Source: B1SED10-225 sp964501415 (GTDB lineage Bacteria > Bacillota_I > Bacilli_A > Izemoplasmatales > Izemoplasmataceae). Taken from it: a stretch of 64,000 bases of DNA. Positions 51,947 through 60,409 of this stretch are shown here, piece by piece. Each line of letters begins with the position of its first letter. The first letter of the stretch is position 1. The translations under genes were made by a program, and so were the position numbers. The notes under the pieces were generated by a model. It worked only from the letters and a program-made list of their open reading frames with translations, searched no databases and was not told the origin of the DNA. Location of the stretch: the NCBI GenBank assembly GCA_964501415.1, contig CAZCSL010000003.1, forward strand, positions 1 through 64,000, written 5' to 3'.

Positions 51947-54217
51947 ATGATAAGATTACATGAAATACATAAAATTTATTCTCAAGGCAAAGTTGGTTTT
52001 CATGCCTTAAAAGATGTATCTTTATACTTTGAAAGAAACGAACATGTCGTCGTTTATGGTAAAAGTGGATGCGGTAAAACCACGCTTTTGAACATTATTG
52101 CTGGTTTAGATAAACCCTCAAGCGGCGAGATGGTCATTGAAGATAAAATGACAACCAAGTTCAGCGAAGTTGAATGGGATTATTTTAGAAACCACAAAAT
52201 CGGCTTTATCTTTCAACAGTTTAACCTAATCGAACATCTTCCTGTCTTAGAAAACGTAAGTATTGCGGCAAAAATAGGCGGGGCCAATCGAAAAGAAGCC
52301 GCTCAAAAAGCCCTCGACATGCTTAAGCGTGTCGGTTTAGAAAAACATATTTATAAATTGCCTTCACAGCTTTCTGGAGGCGAAAGACAGCGTGTAGGTA
52401 TCGCTAGAGCATTAATCAATGACCCTGAAGTTATTTTGTCGGATGAGCCCACAGGCGCTTTAGATAAAAAAACCGGTAAAGCGATTATGGATTTGATTCA
52501 ATCAATTTCAAAAGACAAGCTCGTTATAACCGTAACACATAACTTAGAATTGGCTAAAGCTTATGCGACGCGCATGATTGAGTTGAAAGATGGACGCGTT
52601 GTTCATGATTCTAATCCCGATGTCAAAAAAGTCAAAATTTCATTCAAAAAAGAAAAACACAACAAAACATTGTCTTTTATAGAAGGTATTCGTTTGGCCA
52701 TCTATAACATCAAAGCTCGAAAGTGGCGTACCTTCTTAGTCTCCTTCGGCTTATCTTTAGGGATTGTTGGACTTTTGTTAATTCATGCTTTGTTCACCAC
52801 CATCAGAAGTGGCTTTGAATCCGAAGGCCAAGCACTAAGGGATAATACCGAGCTAACGATATATCAAGATCATGAAGAAAACTATGCGCCTTTTGAGTAT
52901 ATTGAAAACTTAAAAAATGATCATCCCTTTTTTACAGACGTGTCCTATCGCCCAAATTATCGCTTGAATATTGAGGGTAACTTAACTACAGGCAGCATGT
53001 ATCGTGATCAAGTGCCTGTCAATCTATTCATTGGCAAGCCCCAAAATGAACAAGTCTTGTCTTTATATGATAATTTGATAGCCGATGGTAGGTTACCAGA
53101 AAATGAAAATGAATTTGTTTTAACTATAGAACAAGTGCGAAACTTTTATAGTCCCCACTTACAACTTAGTGAAGAAGAATTGTGGAATAGAGCCAAGGAA
53201 AATGTTTTTTTGATCAGCACAAATTATGAATATAGACCCGAATGGGCCGAGTGGGAATTAAATCCGCTGGAAGCTTGCTATGCGGTTGAAAATTGGTCTG
53301 AAAACCCCGATGATTTATCGGATGAGTTCACGCAAAGATTTGGTAGTTTCGATGACCATATGGACACTTTATCCCCTTATCGCCAAACCCCTTATACAAG
53401 CGTGAGTTCTGATGGAACCACAAAGATTACTTATTTTTGTGAAAACTATGATGAACTTAATTGGCGGTTGAGTTTTGAGGAACCTAAAGAAACCGCTGAA
53501 TTGAAACTCGTTGGTATCATTGCCGATAGTAATATAAACAACGCTATATTTTATCCTGATTTTTTAGAAAGCATTGACTATCAACCGGCGTCTCATTATG
53601 CTCATGATAATCATTATAGTACCGATAATGCCGTTCGATTAATCGCTTATTTAGACCAAGAACACATCAACGATAAAGCTTCTATCATCCGCACCCTGGA
53701 AGCAGACGGTTTTATCGTAAGAGAAACAACGGCCACTAGCTTTAATTATTTCGCAGGATTAACTACGTTGTTCACCTATATTGCTCAGTTCATTTTTTCC
53801 GCTATCGTAGGCATAGCCGTATTTACTGCAGGATTAATGCTTTTGATGGTCTTATATATTAGCGTCGTGGAAAGAACCAAAGAAATCGGTCTTATCAGAG
53901 CTATGGGTGGTACTAGACGCAGCGTTCGAACTATATTTGTTGGAGAAACTACGCTGATTGGATTGTTGGCTGGTATCATCAGCATTTCATTTACGATGAT
54001 TTTGGTCGTACTAGGTAACAACGTGTTTAATGAGCAAATAAGTAACTTGATAAACTCGTATTTTGACGTAACAACACCAGAAAGATTATTTACCGTAGAA
54101 TTTAGATTGTTATTGTATGCCATTGGTGGTAGTATAATTATTGCGATGATTAGCGGATGGGTCCCTTCAGTATTGGCAGGGAAAAAAGAGCCCATCGAAG
54201 CTTTGCGAAATGACTAG
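51947..54217 (+). CDS. fused ATPase-permease ABC exporter (MacB-like), subunit 2
   Basis: The same architecture (756 aa) has an ATPase with YGKSGCGKTT, LSGGERQRVGIARAL and EVILSDEPTGALD, then one helix (about 260-285). A larger extracytoplasmic domain of about 345 residues follows (about 288-632), then FtsX-type helices near the C-terminus (FTAGLMLLMVLYISVVERTK). The ATG 51947 follows GGAGTGAT; TTG 51944 is less likely. It starts right after the first subunit. Substrate unknown; peptide export or lipoprotein/antibiotic handling are the usual options. Confidence 0.88.
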   Translation: MIRLHEIHKIYSQGKVGFHALKDVSLYFERNEHVVVYGKSGCGKTTLLNIIAGLDKPSSGEMVIEDKMTTKFSEVEWDYFRNHKIGFIFQQFNLIEHLPVLENVSIAAKIGGANRKEAAQKALDMLKRVGLEKHIYKLPSQLSGGERQRVGIARALINDPEVILSDEPTGALDKKTGKAIMDLIQSISKDKLVITVTHNLELAKAYATRMIELKDGRVVHDSNPDVKKVKISFKKEKHNKTLSFIEGIRLAIYNIKARKWRTFLVSFGLSLGIVGLLLIHALFTTIRSGFESEGQALRDNTELTIYQDHEENYAPFEYIENLKNDHPFFTDVSYRPNYRLNIEGNLTTGSMYRDQVPVNLFIGKPQNEQVLSLYDNLIADGRLPENENEFVLTIEQVRNFYSPHLQLSEEELWNRAKENVFLISTNYEYRPEWAEWELNPLEACYAVENWSENPDDLSDEFTQRFGSFDDHMDTLSPYRQTPYTSVSSDGTTKITYFCENYDELNWRLSFEEPKETAELKLVGIIADSNINNAIFYPDFLESIDYQPASHYAHDNHYSTDNAVRLIAYLDQEHINDKASIIRTLEADGFIVRETTATSFNYFAGLTTLFTYIAQFIFSAIVGIAVFTAGLMLLMVLYISVVERTKEIGLIRAMGGTRRSVRTIFVGETTLIGLLAGIISISFTMILVVLGNNVFNEQISNLINSYFDVTTPERLFTVEFRLLLYAIGGSIIIAMISGWVPSVLAGKKEPIEALRND

Positions 54218-54228
54218 GAGGCAGATTT

Positions 54229-54897
54229 ATGAATTACAAGAAAAACGTTAAGTTAGAACGTGTAGTAGCCGTCATCTTGGATGGGTTATTAGTGGGTATG
54301 GTATCAAGTATTGTTTCATTTGTCGTTATGATGATCTTTGGAGATGGCGAAGTATTCTTTGACTTTGTCGTTGATGATTTTAACATTGAAAACCTTACAG
54401 GAATGACTACCCCTATTTTTGCTTTATTCGTGTTAGCATCTTTTATAGGGGCCTTATTCTATTATGTTTATATCCCTTATAGATTTAATGGGCAAACAAT
54501 AGGTAAAATGGCCATGAAAATAAAAGCGATTGATGATTTGGGCAACAATCCAAACCTGAAACAACATATTCTAAGAGCCATCAGAGTCTATAGCTACTTT
54601 TTATCCGTTCCCTTCTTAATCACCCTTTTCTTTAACGATGCTATTTACTTGTTTATCGATAGTACGACTAGTACTGCGGCAACGGTGTTAATGATTATTA
54701 GCTTCTTTATGATTTTAGGTAGAGACGATGCCCGTGGATTGCACGATTTAATTGCCGGTACTTACGTCGTAGATAAAAACTATGACCCGGATATCGCGTT
54801 AAGAGAAGCGGCAACCCAAGCAAAAGAATGGGCTGATATTGAATCCGATGAAGAAGACGATACAATGGTCGACCCCGATGACCCTTGGGAAAAATAA
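54229..54897 (+). CDS. RDD-family membrane protein, ABC-linked
   Basis: The 222-aa protein has four hydrophobic segments and an RDD-like core (LERVVAVILDGLLVGM then YRFNGQTIGKMAMKIKAID, and GRDDARGLHDLIAG). The C-terminal tail is acidic (DIESDEEDDTMVDPDDPWEK). It is 11 bases after the second ABC subunit, after AGGAGG, so all three are cotranscribed and it may assist the exporter. Confidence 0.82.
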   Translation: MNYKKNVKLERVVAVILDGLLVGMVSSIVSFVVMMIFGDGEVFFDFVVDDFNIENLTGMTTPIFALFVLASFIGALFYYVYIPYRFNGQTIGKMAMKIKAIDDLGNNPNLKQHILRAIRVYSYFLSVPFLITLFFNDAIYLFIDSTTSTAATVLMIISFFMILGRDDARGLHDLIAGTYVVDKNYDPDIALREAATQAKEWADIESDEEDDTMVDPDDPWEK

Positions 54898-54912
54898 CCA
54901 TCCTTAAACCAT

Positions 54913-54963
54913 AAAAAAGGCTGTATAGGAAGTCAATGCTGACTCCATTATTACAGCCTTTTT
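54913..54963. terminator. nested-hairpin bidirectional terminator, RDD / dusB
   Basis: The outer arms AAAAAAGGCTGTA and TACAGCCTTTTT enclose a second hairpin (GGAAGTCA / TGACTCC). The outer arms are the same as in the terminator at 56908-56960. Confidence 0.8.
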
Positions 54964-55930
54964 AATACGTTTTTCTGTATCTTTCAATTAAGTTTTCTAA
55001 TGTTGAAAATTGCTCCAGTTTCATCATTTGAGCTTTGATTTTTGAAGCGTTTTTCAATCCTTTTAAATACCAAGCCCCGTGAGACCGCATTTCTAGCAAA
55101 GCAATTTTTTCTCCTTTTAAGTCTTTTAACAGCCTCGCGTGTCTCAATAACATATCCAATTTTTGTTCTGGGGATACATATTTATCGTAGGTACCTGTTT
55201 GCAAATAATCGTTGATTTGTTTAATTAACCAAGGATTCCCTTTGATGCCTCTGCCAACCATAACTGCATCCACACCCGTATAATCCAACATTGTTTTGGC
55301 GTCTTCAGGACTCAAAATATCACCGTTACCAATTACGGGTATATTCACGGCCTGTTTTACAGCTTTAATAATCTCATAGTCTACTTTTCCGCGGTACATT
55401 TGGGCTCTAGTCCTTCCGTGCACAGCAATTAAAGATACGCCGGCTTCTTCAGCCATTAAAGCTGCCTCAACGGCATTAATGTTATCTTGATCATAACCAG
55501 ATCGAATTTTTACGCTAATAGGTTTATCACTCGCTTTTACCATGGCTGAGATGATTTTCTTTGTTTGATCAAGATTTTGCATAAGTTTTGCGCCTGCATC
55601 TCCTTTAATGACTTTTGGAACTGGGCAGCCCATATTTAAGTCAATAAACTTAGCATCGGTATGCGCATTAACATATTCAGTTGCTTGTGACATGCTTAGA
55701 GGGCTTGCTCCAAACAACTGTAAAACCGTATTGTTTTCGCTTTGATGTAAAGACATCATATCAAGGGTTCGTTTGTTTTTGAAATTAATTGCTAAATCGC
55801 TAATCATCTCAGTATATATCAAGGCAGGGTCAAACTCCTTTAAGATTAGTCTAAACGCTTGGTTAGTCAACCCTGCCATCGGAGCAACAACCACATGTGA
55901 GTCAAACGTATAACCCCCAGCTTGCCACAT
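54962..55930 (-). CDS. dusB: tRNA-dihydrouridine synthase (DusB-like)
   Basis: This FMN enzyme reduces uridines in the tRNA D-loop. In the 322-aa protein, VVVAPMAGLTNQAFR (near 14-28), the NMGCPVPKV strand with its catalytic Cys, KIRSGYD and HGRTRAQMY are all present. The DusB class is the usual one in Firmicutes, but subclass is by similarity of motifs only. The ATG 55930 follows AAGGTG; the earlier in-frame start is less likely. Confidence 0.9.
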   Translation of the reverse strand: MWQAGGYTFDSHVVVAPMAGLTNQAFRLILKEFDPALIYTEMISDLAINFKNKRTLDMMSLHQSENNTVLQLFGASPLSMSQATEYVNAHTDAKFIDLNMGCPVPKVIKGDAGAKLMQNLDQTKKIISAMVKASDKPISVKIRSGYDQDNINAVEAALMAEEAGVSLIAVHGRTRAQMYRGKVDYEIIKAVKQAVNIPVIGNGDILSPEDAKTMLDYTGVDAVMVGRGIKGNPWLIKQINDYLQTGTYDKYVSPEQKLDMLLRHARLLKDLKGEKIALLEMRSHGAWYLKGLKNASKIKAQMMKLEQFSTLENLIERYRKTY

Positions 55931-55991
55931 AAAAACCACACCTTTCAATCAAAAGGTATTTTCCCATAAGATAGAATATTTTGCAATTGTT

Positions 55992-56019
55992 TTGTCATTT
56001 CTAATAAGCATGCTATAAT
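55992..56019 (+). promoter_or_regulatory. promoter of hslO
   Basis: TTGTCA (55992-55997) and extended TGCTATAAT (-10 at 56014-56019), spacing 16. Confidence 0.8.
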
Positions 56020-56035
56020 AAATCGCGGTGATATT

Positions 56036-56905
56036 ATGAAAGATTATTTAACAAAAGCTTACGCTTTTGATGGCAAGGTAAGGTTGTATGCAGCACGTAC
56101 GACAAACCTTGTACACGAAGCACAAAAAATCCATCAACTTTGGCCTACTAGCGCTGCAGCTTTAGGCCGTTTATTAACAGGCAGTGTCATTATGGGTGCG
56201 ATGTATAAAGATGATCAAGAATTAACGATACGCATTGAATCTAACGGACCGATTGAAGGTATGGTTGTAACCACAAACGCAAAAGGTCAGGTCCGTGGTT
56301 ATGTTGGTAACCCAAAATTATTGATGCAAAGAAACGATGGGGGTATAAACATACCATTTGCCATCGGTGAAGGTAAAATCCACGTTACCAAAGATGTTAA
56401 AGTTAGAGATATCTTTACATCTACTGCCGCTTTGCAAACGGGCGAAATTGCTCAAGATTTAGCCTATTATTTTACCGTAAGCGAACAAATTCCCTCTGCT
56501 GTTGCACTAGGGGAAAAAATAAACACCGATAACACCATATCATTGGCCGGCGGCTTCATTTTACAACGTATGCCTGGATGCCCAGAAGAAACCATTGCTC
56601 TAATTGAAAAGCGCTTAAAGGAACTTAAGCCTATTTCAACCATGCTGCAAGAAGAATATACGCCTGAGGACATCATTCAAGAAATCACACAAGGCGATCA
56701 TCAAATCTTGCATCAATTAGATTTACAATATCATTGTGATTGTAATAAGGAAAAATTTGAACGTGGTTTAATCTCCCTTGGCAAAAAACAACTACAAGAG
56801 ATTAAGACAAAAGATAAGAAAATTGAAACTGTATGCCATTTTTGTGGCACAAAATTCCATTTTGATGAAAAAGCTCTAGAAGCATTGATTAAAGAGACTT
56901 CATAA
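56036..56905 (+). CDS. hslO: redox-regulated chaperone Hsp33
   Basis: Hsp33 is a holdase activated by oxidation. The 289-aa protein has the N-terminal core (GRLLTGSVIMGAMYKDDQEL), the linker, and a zinc-binding C-terminal switch with C-D-C and C-H-F-C cysteines (HCDCNK and VCHFCG). All four cysteines of the switch are there. GGTGAT precedes the ATG. It has its own promoter and shares a nested terminator with glyA. Confidence 0.95.
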   Translation: MKDYLTKAYAFDGKVRLYAARTTNLVHEAQKIHQLWPTSAAALGRLLTGSVIMGAMYKDDQELTIRIESNGPIEGMVVTTNAKGQVRGYVGNPKLLMQRNDGGINIPFAIGEGKIHVTKDVKVRDIFTSTAALQTGEIAQDLAYYFTVSEQIPSAVALGEKINTDNTISLAGGFILQRMPGCPEETIALIEKRLKELKPISTMLQEEYTPEDIIQEITQGDHQILHQLDLQYHCDCNKEKFERGLISLGKKQLQEIKTKDKKIETVCHFCGTKFHFDEKALEALIKETS

Positions 56906-56907
56906 TT

Positions 56908-56960
56908 AAAAAGGCTGTCAAGCATAGAAATCACTAAGATTTCAGCTCTACAGCCTTTTT
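56908..56960. terminator. nested-hairpin bidirectional terminator, hslO / glyA
   Basis: Outer arms AAAAAGGCTGT (56908-56918) and ACAGCCTTTTT (56950-56960), inner hairpin GAAATC/GATTTC. The outer arms match the terminator at 54913-54963. Confidence 0.8.
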
Positions 56961-57009
56961 GTTTAGAGAAATCAATCGTTAGATAATGCTTTATTTTTTA
57001 AGTTCCGAT

Positions 57010-58251
57010 TTAGTTATATAGTGGAAATCGATCAGTCAATGCTTTGACTTTCTTTTTGATTTCATCTAATACAAAGTCATTATCAGGGTTCATCATGGTG
57101 TCATACATTAGTTTTGCAATCACTCTCATGGCGTTTGTATCAAATCCACGTGTTGTCAGTGCAGGGGTTCCTAAACGGATGCCACTGGTGATAAAAGGTT
57201 TTTCTGGGTCATTAGGTACGGTGTTTTTATTACAAGTAATATGTACTTTTTCAAGTAACTTTTCGGCATCTTTTCCTGTTAACCCTGTCAACGATTTAAC
57301 TTCCACTAAAATCAAATGATTATCGGTCCCACCACTGATAACTTTAAACCCAAGCCGTGATAACTCTTCTGCCAAAGCCTTAGCATTAGCAATAACCTGA
57401 CTTTGATAAACTTTGAAATCAGGCGTCAAAGCTTCTTGAAACGCTGCGGCTTTTGCGGCGATAATATGCATGAGAGGTCCTCCCTGAATACCAGGGAAAA
57501 CCGTTTTGTTAATGGCTTTGTATATTTCTTTATCGTTCGTCAAAATAATGCCACCTCTTGGGCCTCTCAGGGTTTTATGGGTTGTTGAAGTAACCACATC
57601 GGCATAAGGACATGGGTTATTATGTAATCCAGCCGCTACAAGACCAGCAATATGTGCCATATCAACCATTAGTTTAGCGCCAACTTTATCCGCAATTTCT
57701 CTGAATTTCTTAAAATCAATTTCTCTTGGATAAGCACTCGCACCTGCCACAATTAACTGTGGTTTTACTTCTTGGGCCTTTTTTAAAACTTCGTCATAAT
57801 CTATTTTTTCATCCTTTTCACTGACACCATAGCTGTGAAAGGTATAGTCGATGCCGCTAAAGTTTAGAGGATGCCCATGGGTTAGATGTCCACCATGGTC
57901 TAAAGACATGCCTAAAACAACGTCTTTGTTTTTAATTAGTGCTCGATAAGCTCCCATATTAGCTGTTGAACCTGAATGCGCTTGAACATTAGCGTATTTA
58001 ACACCGAATAATTCCTTGACTCTGTCTCTCGCTAAATCTTCTACAGTATCTACGTGCACACAACCACCGTAATAGCGTTTTTTAGGATATCCTTCGGCAT
58101 ACTTATTGGTTAAGACACTGCCTCCAGCCTCTAAAACCGCTTGCGAAACAAAATTTTCACTAGCAATTAGTTCTAAGTGGTCCTCTTGGCGCTGCTTTTC
58201 TTTTTGCATAGCAGTATAGAGTGCTTGATCTTGTGATTTGATTGCTTGCAT
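57010..58251 (-). CDS. glyA: serine hydroxymethyltransferase
   Basis: GlyA interconverts serine and glycine with tetrahydrofolate, making 5,10-methylene-THF. The PLP lysine is in VTSTTHKTLRGPRGG. Other conserved segments are YAEGYPKKRYYGGC near the start and the SGSTANMGAYRAL loop. The length, 413 aa, is normal. AAGGAGG precedes the ATG. It starts 3 bases after a small membrane protein gene and belongs to the C1 cluster with folD and fhs. Confidence 0.96.
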   Translation of the reverse strand: MQAIKSQDQALYTAMQKEKQRQEDHLELIASENFVSQAVLEAGGSVLTNKYAEGYPKKRYYGGCVHVDTVEDLARDRVKELFGVKYANVQAHSGSTANMGAYRALIKNKDVVLGMSLDHGGHLTHGHPLNFSGIDYTFHSYGVSEKDEKIDYDEVLKKAQEVKPQLIVAGASAYPREIDFKKFREIADKVGAKLMVDMAHIAGLVAAGLHNNPCPYADVVTSTTHKTLRGPRGGIILTNDKEIYKAINKTVFPGIQGGPLMHIIAAKAAAFQEALTPDFKVYQSQVIANAKALAEELSRLGFKVISGGTDNHLILVEVKSLTGLTGKDAEKLLEKVHITCNKNTVPNDPEKPFITSGIRLGTPALTTRGFDTNAMRVIAKLMYDTMMNPDNDFVLDEIKKKVKALTDRFPLYN

Positions 58252-58254
58252 GTT

Positions 58255-58944
58255 TTAAACCTCCTTAACATCCATAAGATGTGGTCTTAGAAATTTTCGC
58301 GCAACAAAACTTGTCAATATAATCACGATAGCTAATAACATTAAGATAATCAGGCCACTGACAAGCCAAAACATGCTGGGTAACATCATAATCAGTGTAT
58401 CGTCATGTCTAAATTGCCAGTTGCCATCAAAAAATATTTCATGAAACAAAGTAAAGATCGTATTGAATGCGATGATCATCCAGCCCCCCACAAACAAAAT
58501 GAAAAATGCAGGAAAGTAATAGATGTCTTTATAGGTTTGATAAAATAGCACTGAATCTCTTTTGTATAGCCAAATCGATAGTCCAATTACTATTATCAAG
58601 CTAATTATGCCGGCTAAACGCACCTGTGTATAGACCTCTCGAACATCAACCATATGTTCTATTTCACTAACGATAACCTCTTCGCCATCTACCATCTTTA
58701 CTTCATGCCTTAAGATGGGTTCATCATCGCCTGGATACGCTCCAAAGTATAAGTCATCGTGTCGATAATTCAAATAATCTATTAATTTACCGCTCACATA
58801 CGTATAGTCATATTCGATGTTTTGATGTGAGGGATATCTGCCTTCGCTGAGATTCATGTAGGTTTTAGTAGTGAGTAGCGATGCAAACAACGCAATGAAA
58901 AAGACAGGATAAAGCACCCATATAATATATTTAATCAGTTTCAT
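58255..58944 (-). CDS. membrane protein of unknown function upstream of glyA
   Basis: The protein (about 229 aa) has four hydrophobic segments (about 7-26, 115-135, 150-175, 195-217) with one extracytoplasmic loop (about 27-110) rich in Tyr, Asp and Glu. No family recognised. GGTGAT precedes ATG 58944, which is preferred over ATG 58956. It is probably cotranscribed with glyA, which begins 3 bases after its stop. Confidence 0.65.
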   Translation of the reverse strand: MKLIKYIIWVLYPVFFIALFASLLTTKTYMNLSEGRYPSHQNIEYDYTYVSGKLIDYLNYRHDDLYFGAYPGDDEPILRHEVKMVDGEEVIVSEIEHMVDVREVYTQVRLAGIISLIIVIGLSIWLYKRDSVLFYQTYKDIYYFPAFFILFVGGWMIIAFNTIFTLFHEIFFDGNWQFRHDDTLIMMLPSMFWLVSGLIILMLLAIVIILTSFVARKFLRPHLMDVKEV

Positions 58945-58997
58945 TATTATCACCATCTATCCTGTTTCTTCATGTCATTTTAGCATGTTTTTAAGTG

Positions 58998-59030
58998 GTT
59001 TAAAAGTGAGTCTTTCGACTCACTTTTTTT
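58998..59030 (-). terminator. terminator of the fhs-folD transcript
   Basis: Minus strand AAAGTGAGTC, loop GAAA, GACTCACTTTTAAACC: a 10-bp stem, overlapping the folD stop. Confidence 0.75.
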
Positions 59031-59886
59031 ACTGTTCAATTTTTTCTATGTTGATGAAGCACTCTACTGTGTTTTGTAAAAGCGAGGCAATCGTCATTGG
59101 TCCTACCCCACCCGGTACGGGTGTAATGTGCGCGGCCTTTTCTTTAGCCGTTTCAAATTCTACATCTCCAACTAGTTTATCGTCTACACGATTAACCCCA
59201 ACGTCAATAACGGTTGCGCCTGGTTTAATCATGTCTCCTGTAATCATATTTGCTCGACCTACTGCGGCAATTAACACATCTGCCTCAAGACATTCTTTTT
59301 TAAGATTTTGTGTTCTGGAGTGTGCAATGGTTACGGTCGCATGTTTTCGCAGTAGCAACTGCAATACGGGTTTACCCACGATATTACTACGTCCGACGAT
59401 CAATGCTTTTTTGCCTTTTAGTTCAACACCAACGCTATCAAGCATCGTCATAATGCCTTTAGGTGTAGCTGGCAAGACACCAGGCGTGCCTATTTGAAGA
59501 GCGGCAATGTTTAATGGATGGAATCCATCTACATCTTTGCTCTGGTCAATGGTGTCAATAATTAGATTGTCATCAATATGATCTGGCAGTGGTAGTTGCA
59601 CGAGAATACCGTGCACCTCTTTGTCTTGATTCAAAGATTGTACCAAATCAATGAGTTCATCTTGTGTGATTGAATCATCTTTTTCAATTAGTGTACTTTT
59701 GATACCTGCGCGTTCGCACGCACGTTTTTTAGCGCGCACATAGCTTTGGCTTGCAGGATCTTCGCCAACGATAACAACGACCAAATGTGGCGTTTTCCCA
59801 GTCTTTTCATGTAACTTTGAAACCTCGTCTTTAACTTCACTTCGAATACTTTTAGATAGCGCTTTTCCATCAATAATTGTTGCCAT
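59029..59886 (-). CDS. folD: methylene-THF dehydrogenase/cyclohydrolase FolD
   Basis: This bifunctional enzyme (285 aa) converts 5,10-methylene-THF to 10-formyl-THF with NAD(P). Conserved parts are SYVRAKKRACERAG near 49-62, the Rossmann VGRSNIVGKP and the C-terminal VTPVPGGVGPMTIA-like segment (TPVPGGVGPMTIASLL). The ATG overlaps the flavin reductase stop by one base. With fhs and glyA it makes a full C1 cycle. Confidence 0.95.
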   Translation of the reverse strand: MATIIDGKALSKSIRSEVKDEVSKLHEKTGKTPHLVVVIVGEDPASQSYVRAKKRACERAGIKSTLIEKDDSITQDELIDLVQSLNQDKEVHGILVQLPLPDHIDDNLIIDTIDQSKDVDGFHPLNIAALQIGTPGVLPATPKGIMTMLDSVGVELKGKKALIVGRSNIVGKPVLQLLLRKHATVTIAHSRTQNLKKECLEADVLIAAVGRANMITGDMIKPGATVIDVGVNRVDDKLVGDVEFETAKEKAAHITPVPGGVGPMTIASLLQNTVECFINIEKIEQ

Positions 59887-60398
59887 TATTTCTCATCCTC
59901 CCTAAGATACACATCCATTATCTCACCATAAAACATGATGTGTGTATCGTGATTTTTATAATGTTTTTCTTTGATATCATCTGGTATTAATGCTGGTTCT
60001 TGTGTTTGAGAGTAAATCATTTTACATTCATAATTAAGTGGACATTCCATAATTACCGGACTGTTCACCGTGCGAGCACGTTGTTTTGTAATTTGTGCTT
60101 TTTCAAACTTATCAATATCTCTTCCTGAATAAGATCCGGCAATTTTCAACGCTTCACCTAATGTCCCTTGTTTTGGAACGTTGATAGTAAAATCTTTAGC
60201 ATTTCTCAGTAAATCATACGTATATCTAGAATACCGCACGTAAGCAATAAAAACAGGTCTACTCCAAATTATACCGACATGCCCCCATGCAATTGTCATA
60301 GTATTTACGCGATTTTTTGTGTCTTTAACGGTAATGAAAACTCCCCGCTTAAGTTGCTCTAATAACATTTCACTGTGTTCATGATATCGGTTTATCAC
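59886..60398 (-). CDS. flavin reductase-like FMN-binding protein
   Basis: The 170-aa protein has the split-barrel flavin reductase domain: GVFITVKDTKNRVNTMTIAWG at the start and the NAKDFTINVP strand. It probably binds FMN and reduces flavins or acts as an oxygen-scavenging/reductase component; the substrate is unknown. The start is GTG 60398 after AGGAG. It is between the M32 peptidase and folD, probably one transcript. Confidence 0.85.
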   Translation of the reverse strand: MINRYHEHSEMLLEQLKRGVFITVKDTKNRVNTMTIAWGHVGIIWSRPVFIAYVRYSRYTYDLLRNAKDFTINVPKQGTLGEALKIAGSYSGRDIDKFEKAQITKQRARTVNSPVIMECPLNYECKMIYSQTQEPALIPDDIKEKHYKNHDTHIMFYGEIMDVYLREDEK

Positions 60399-60409
60399 AA
60401 TAACAACTC

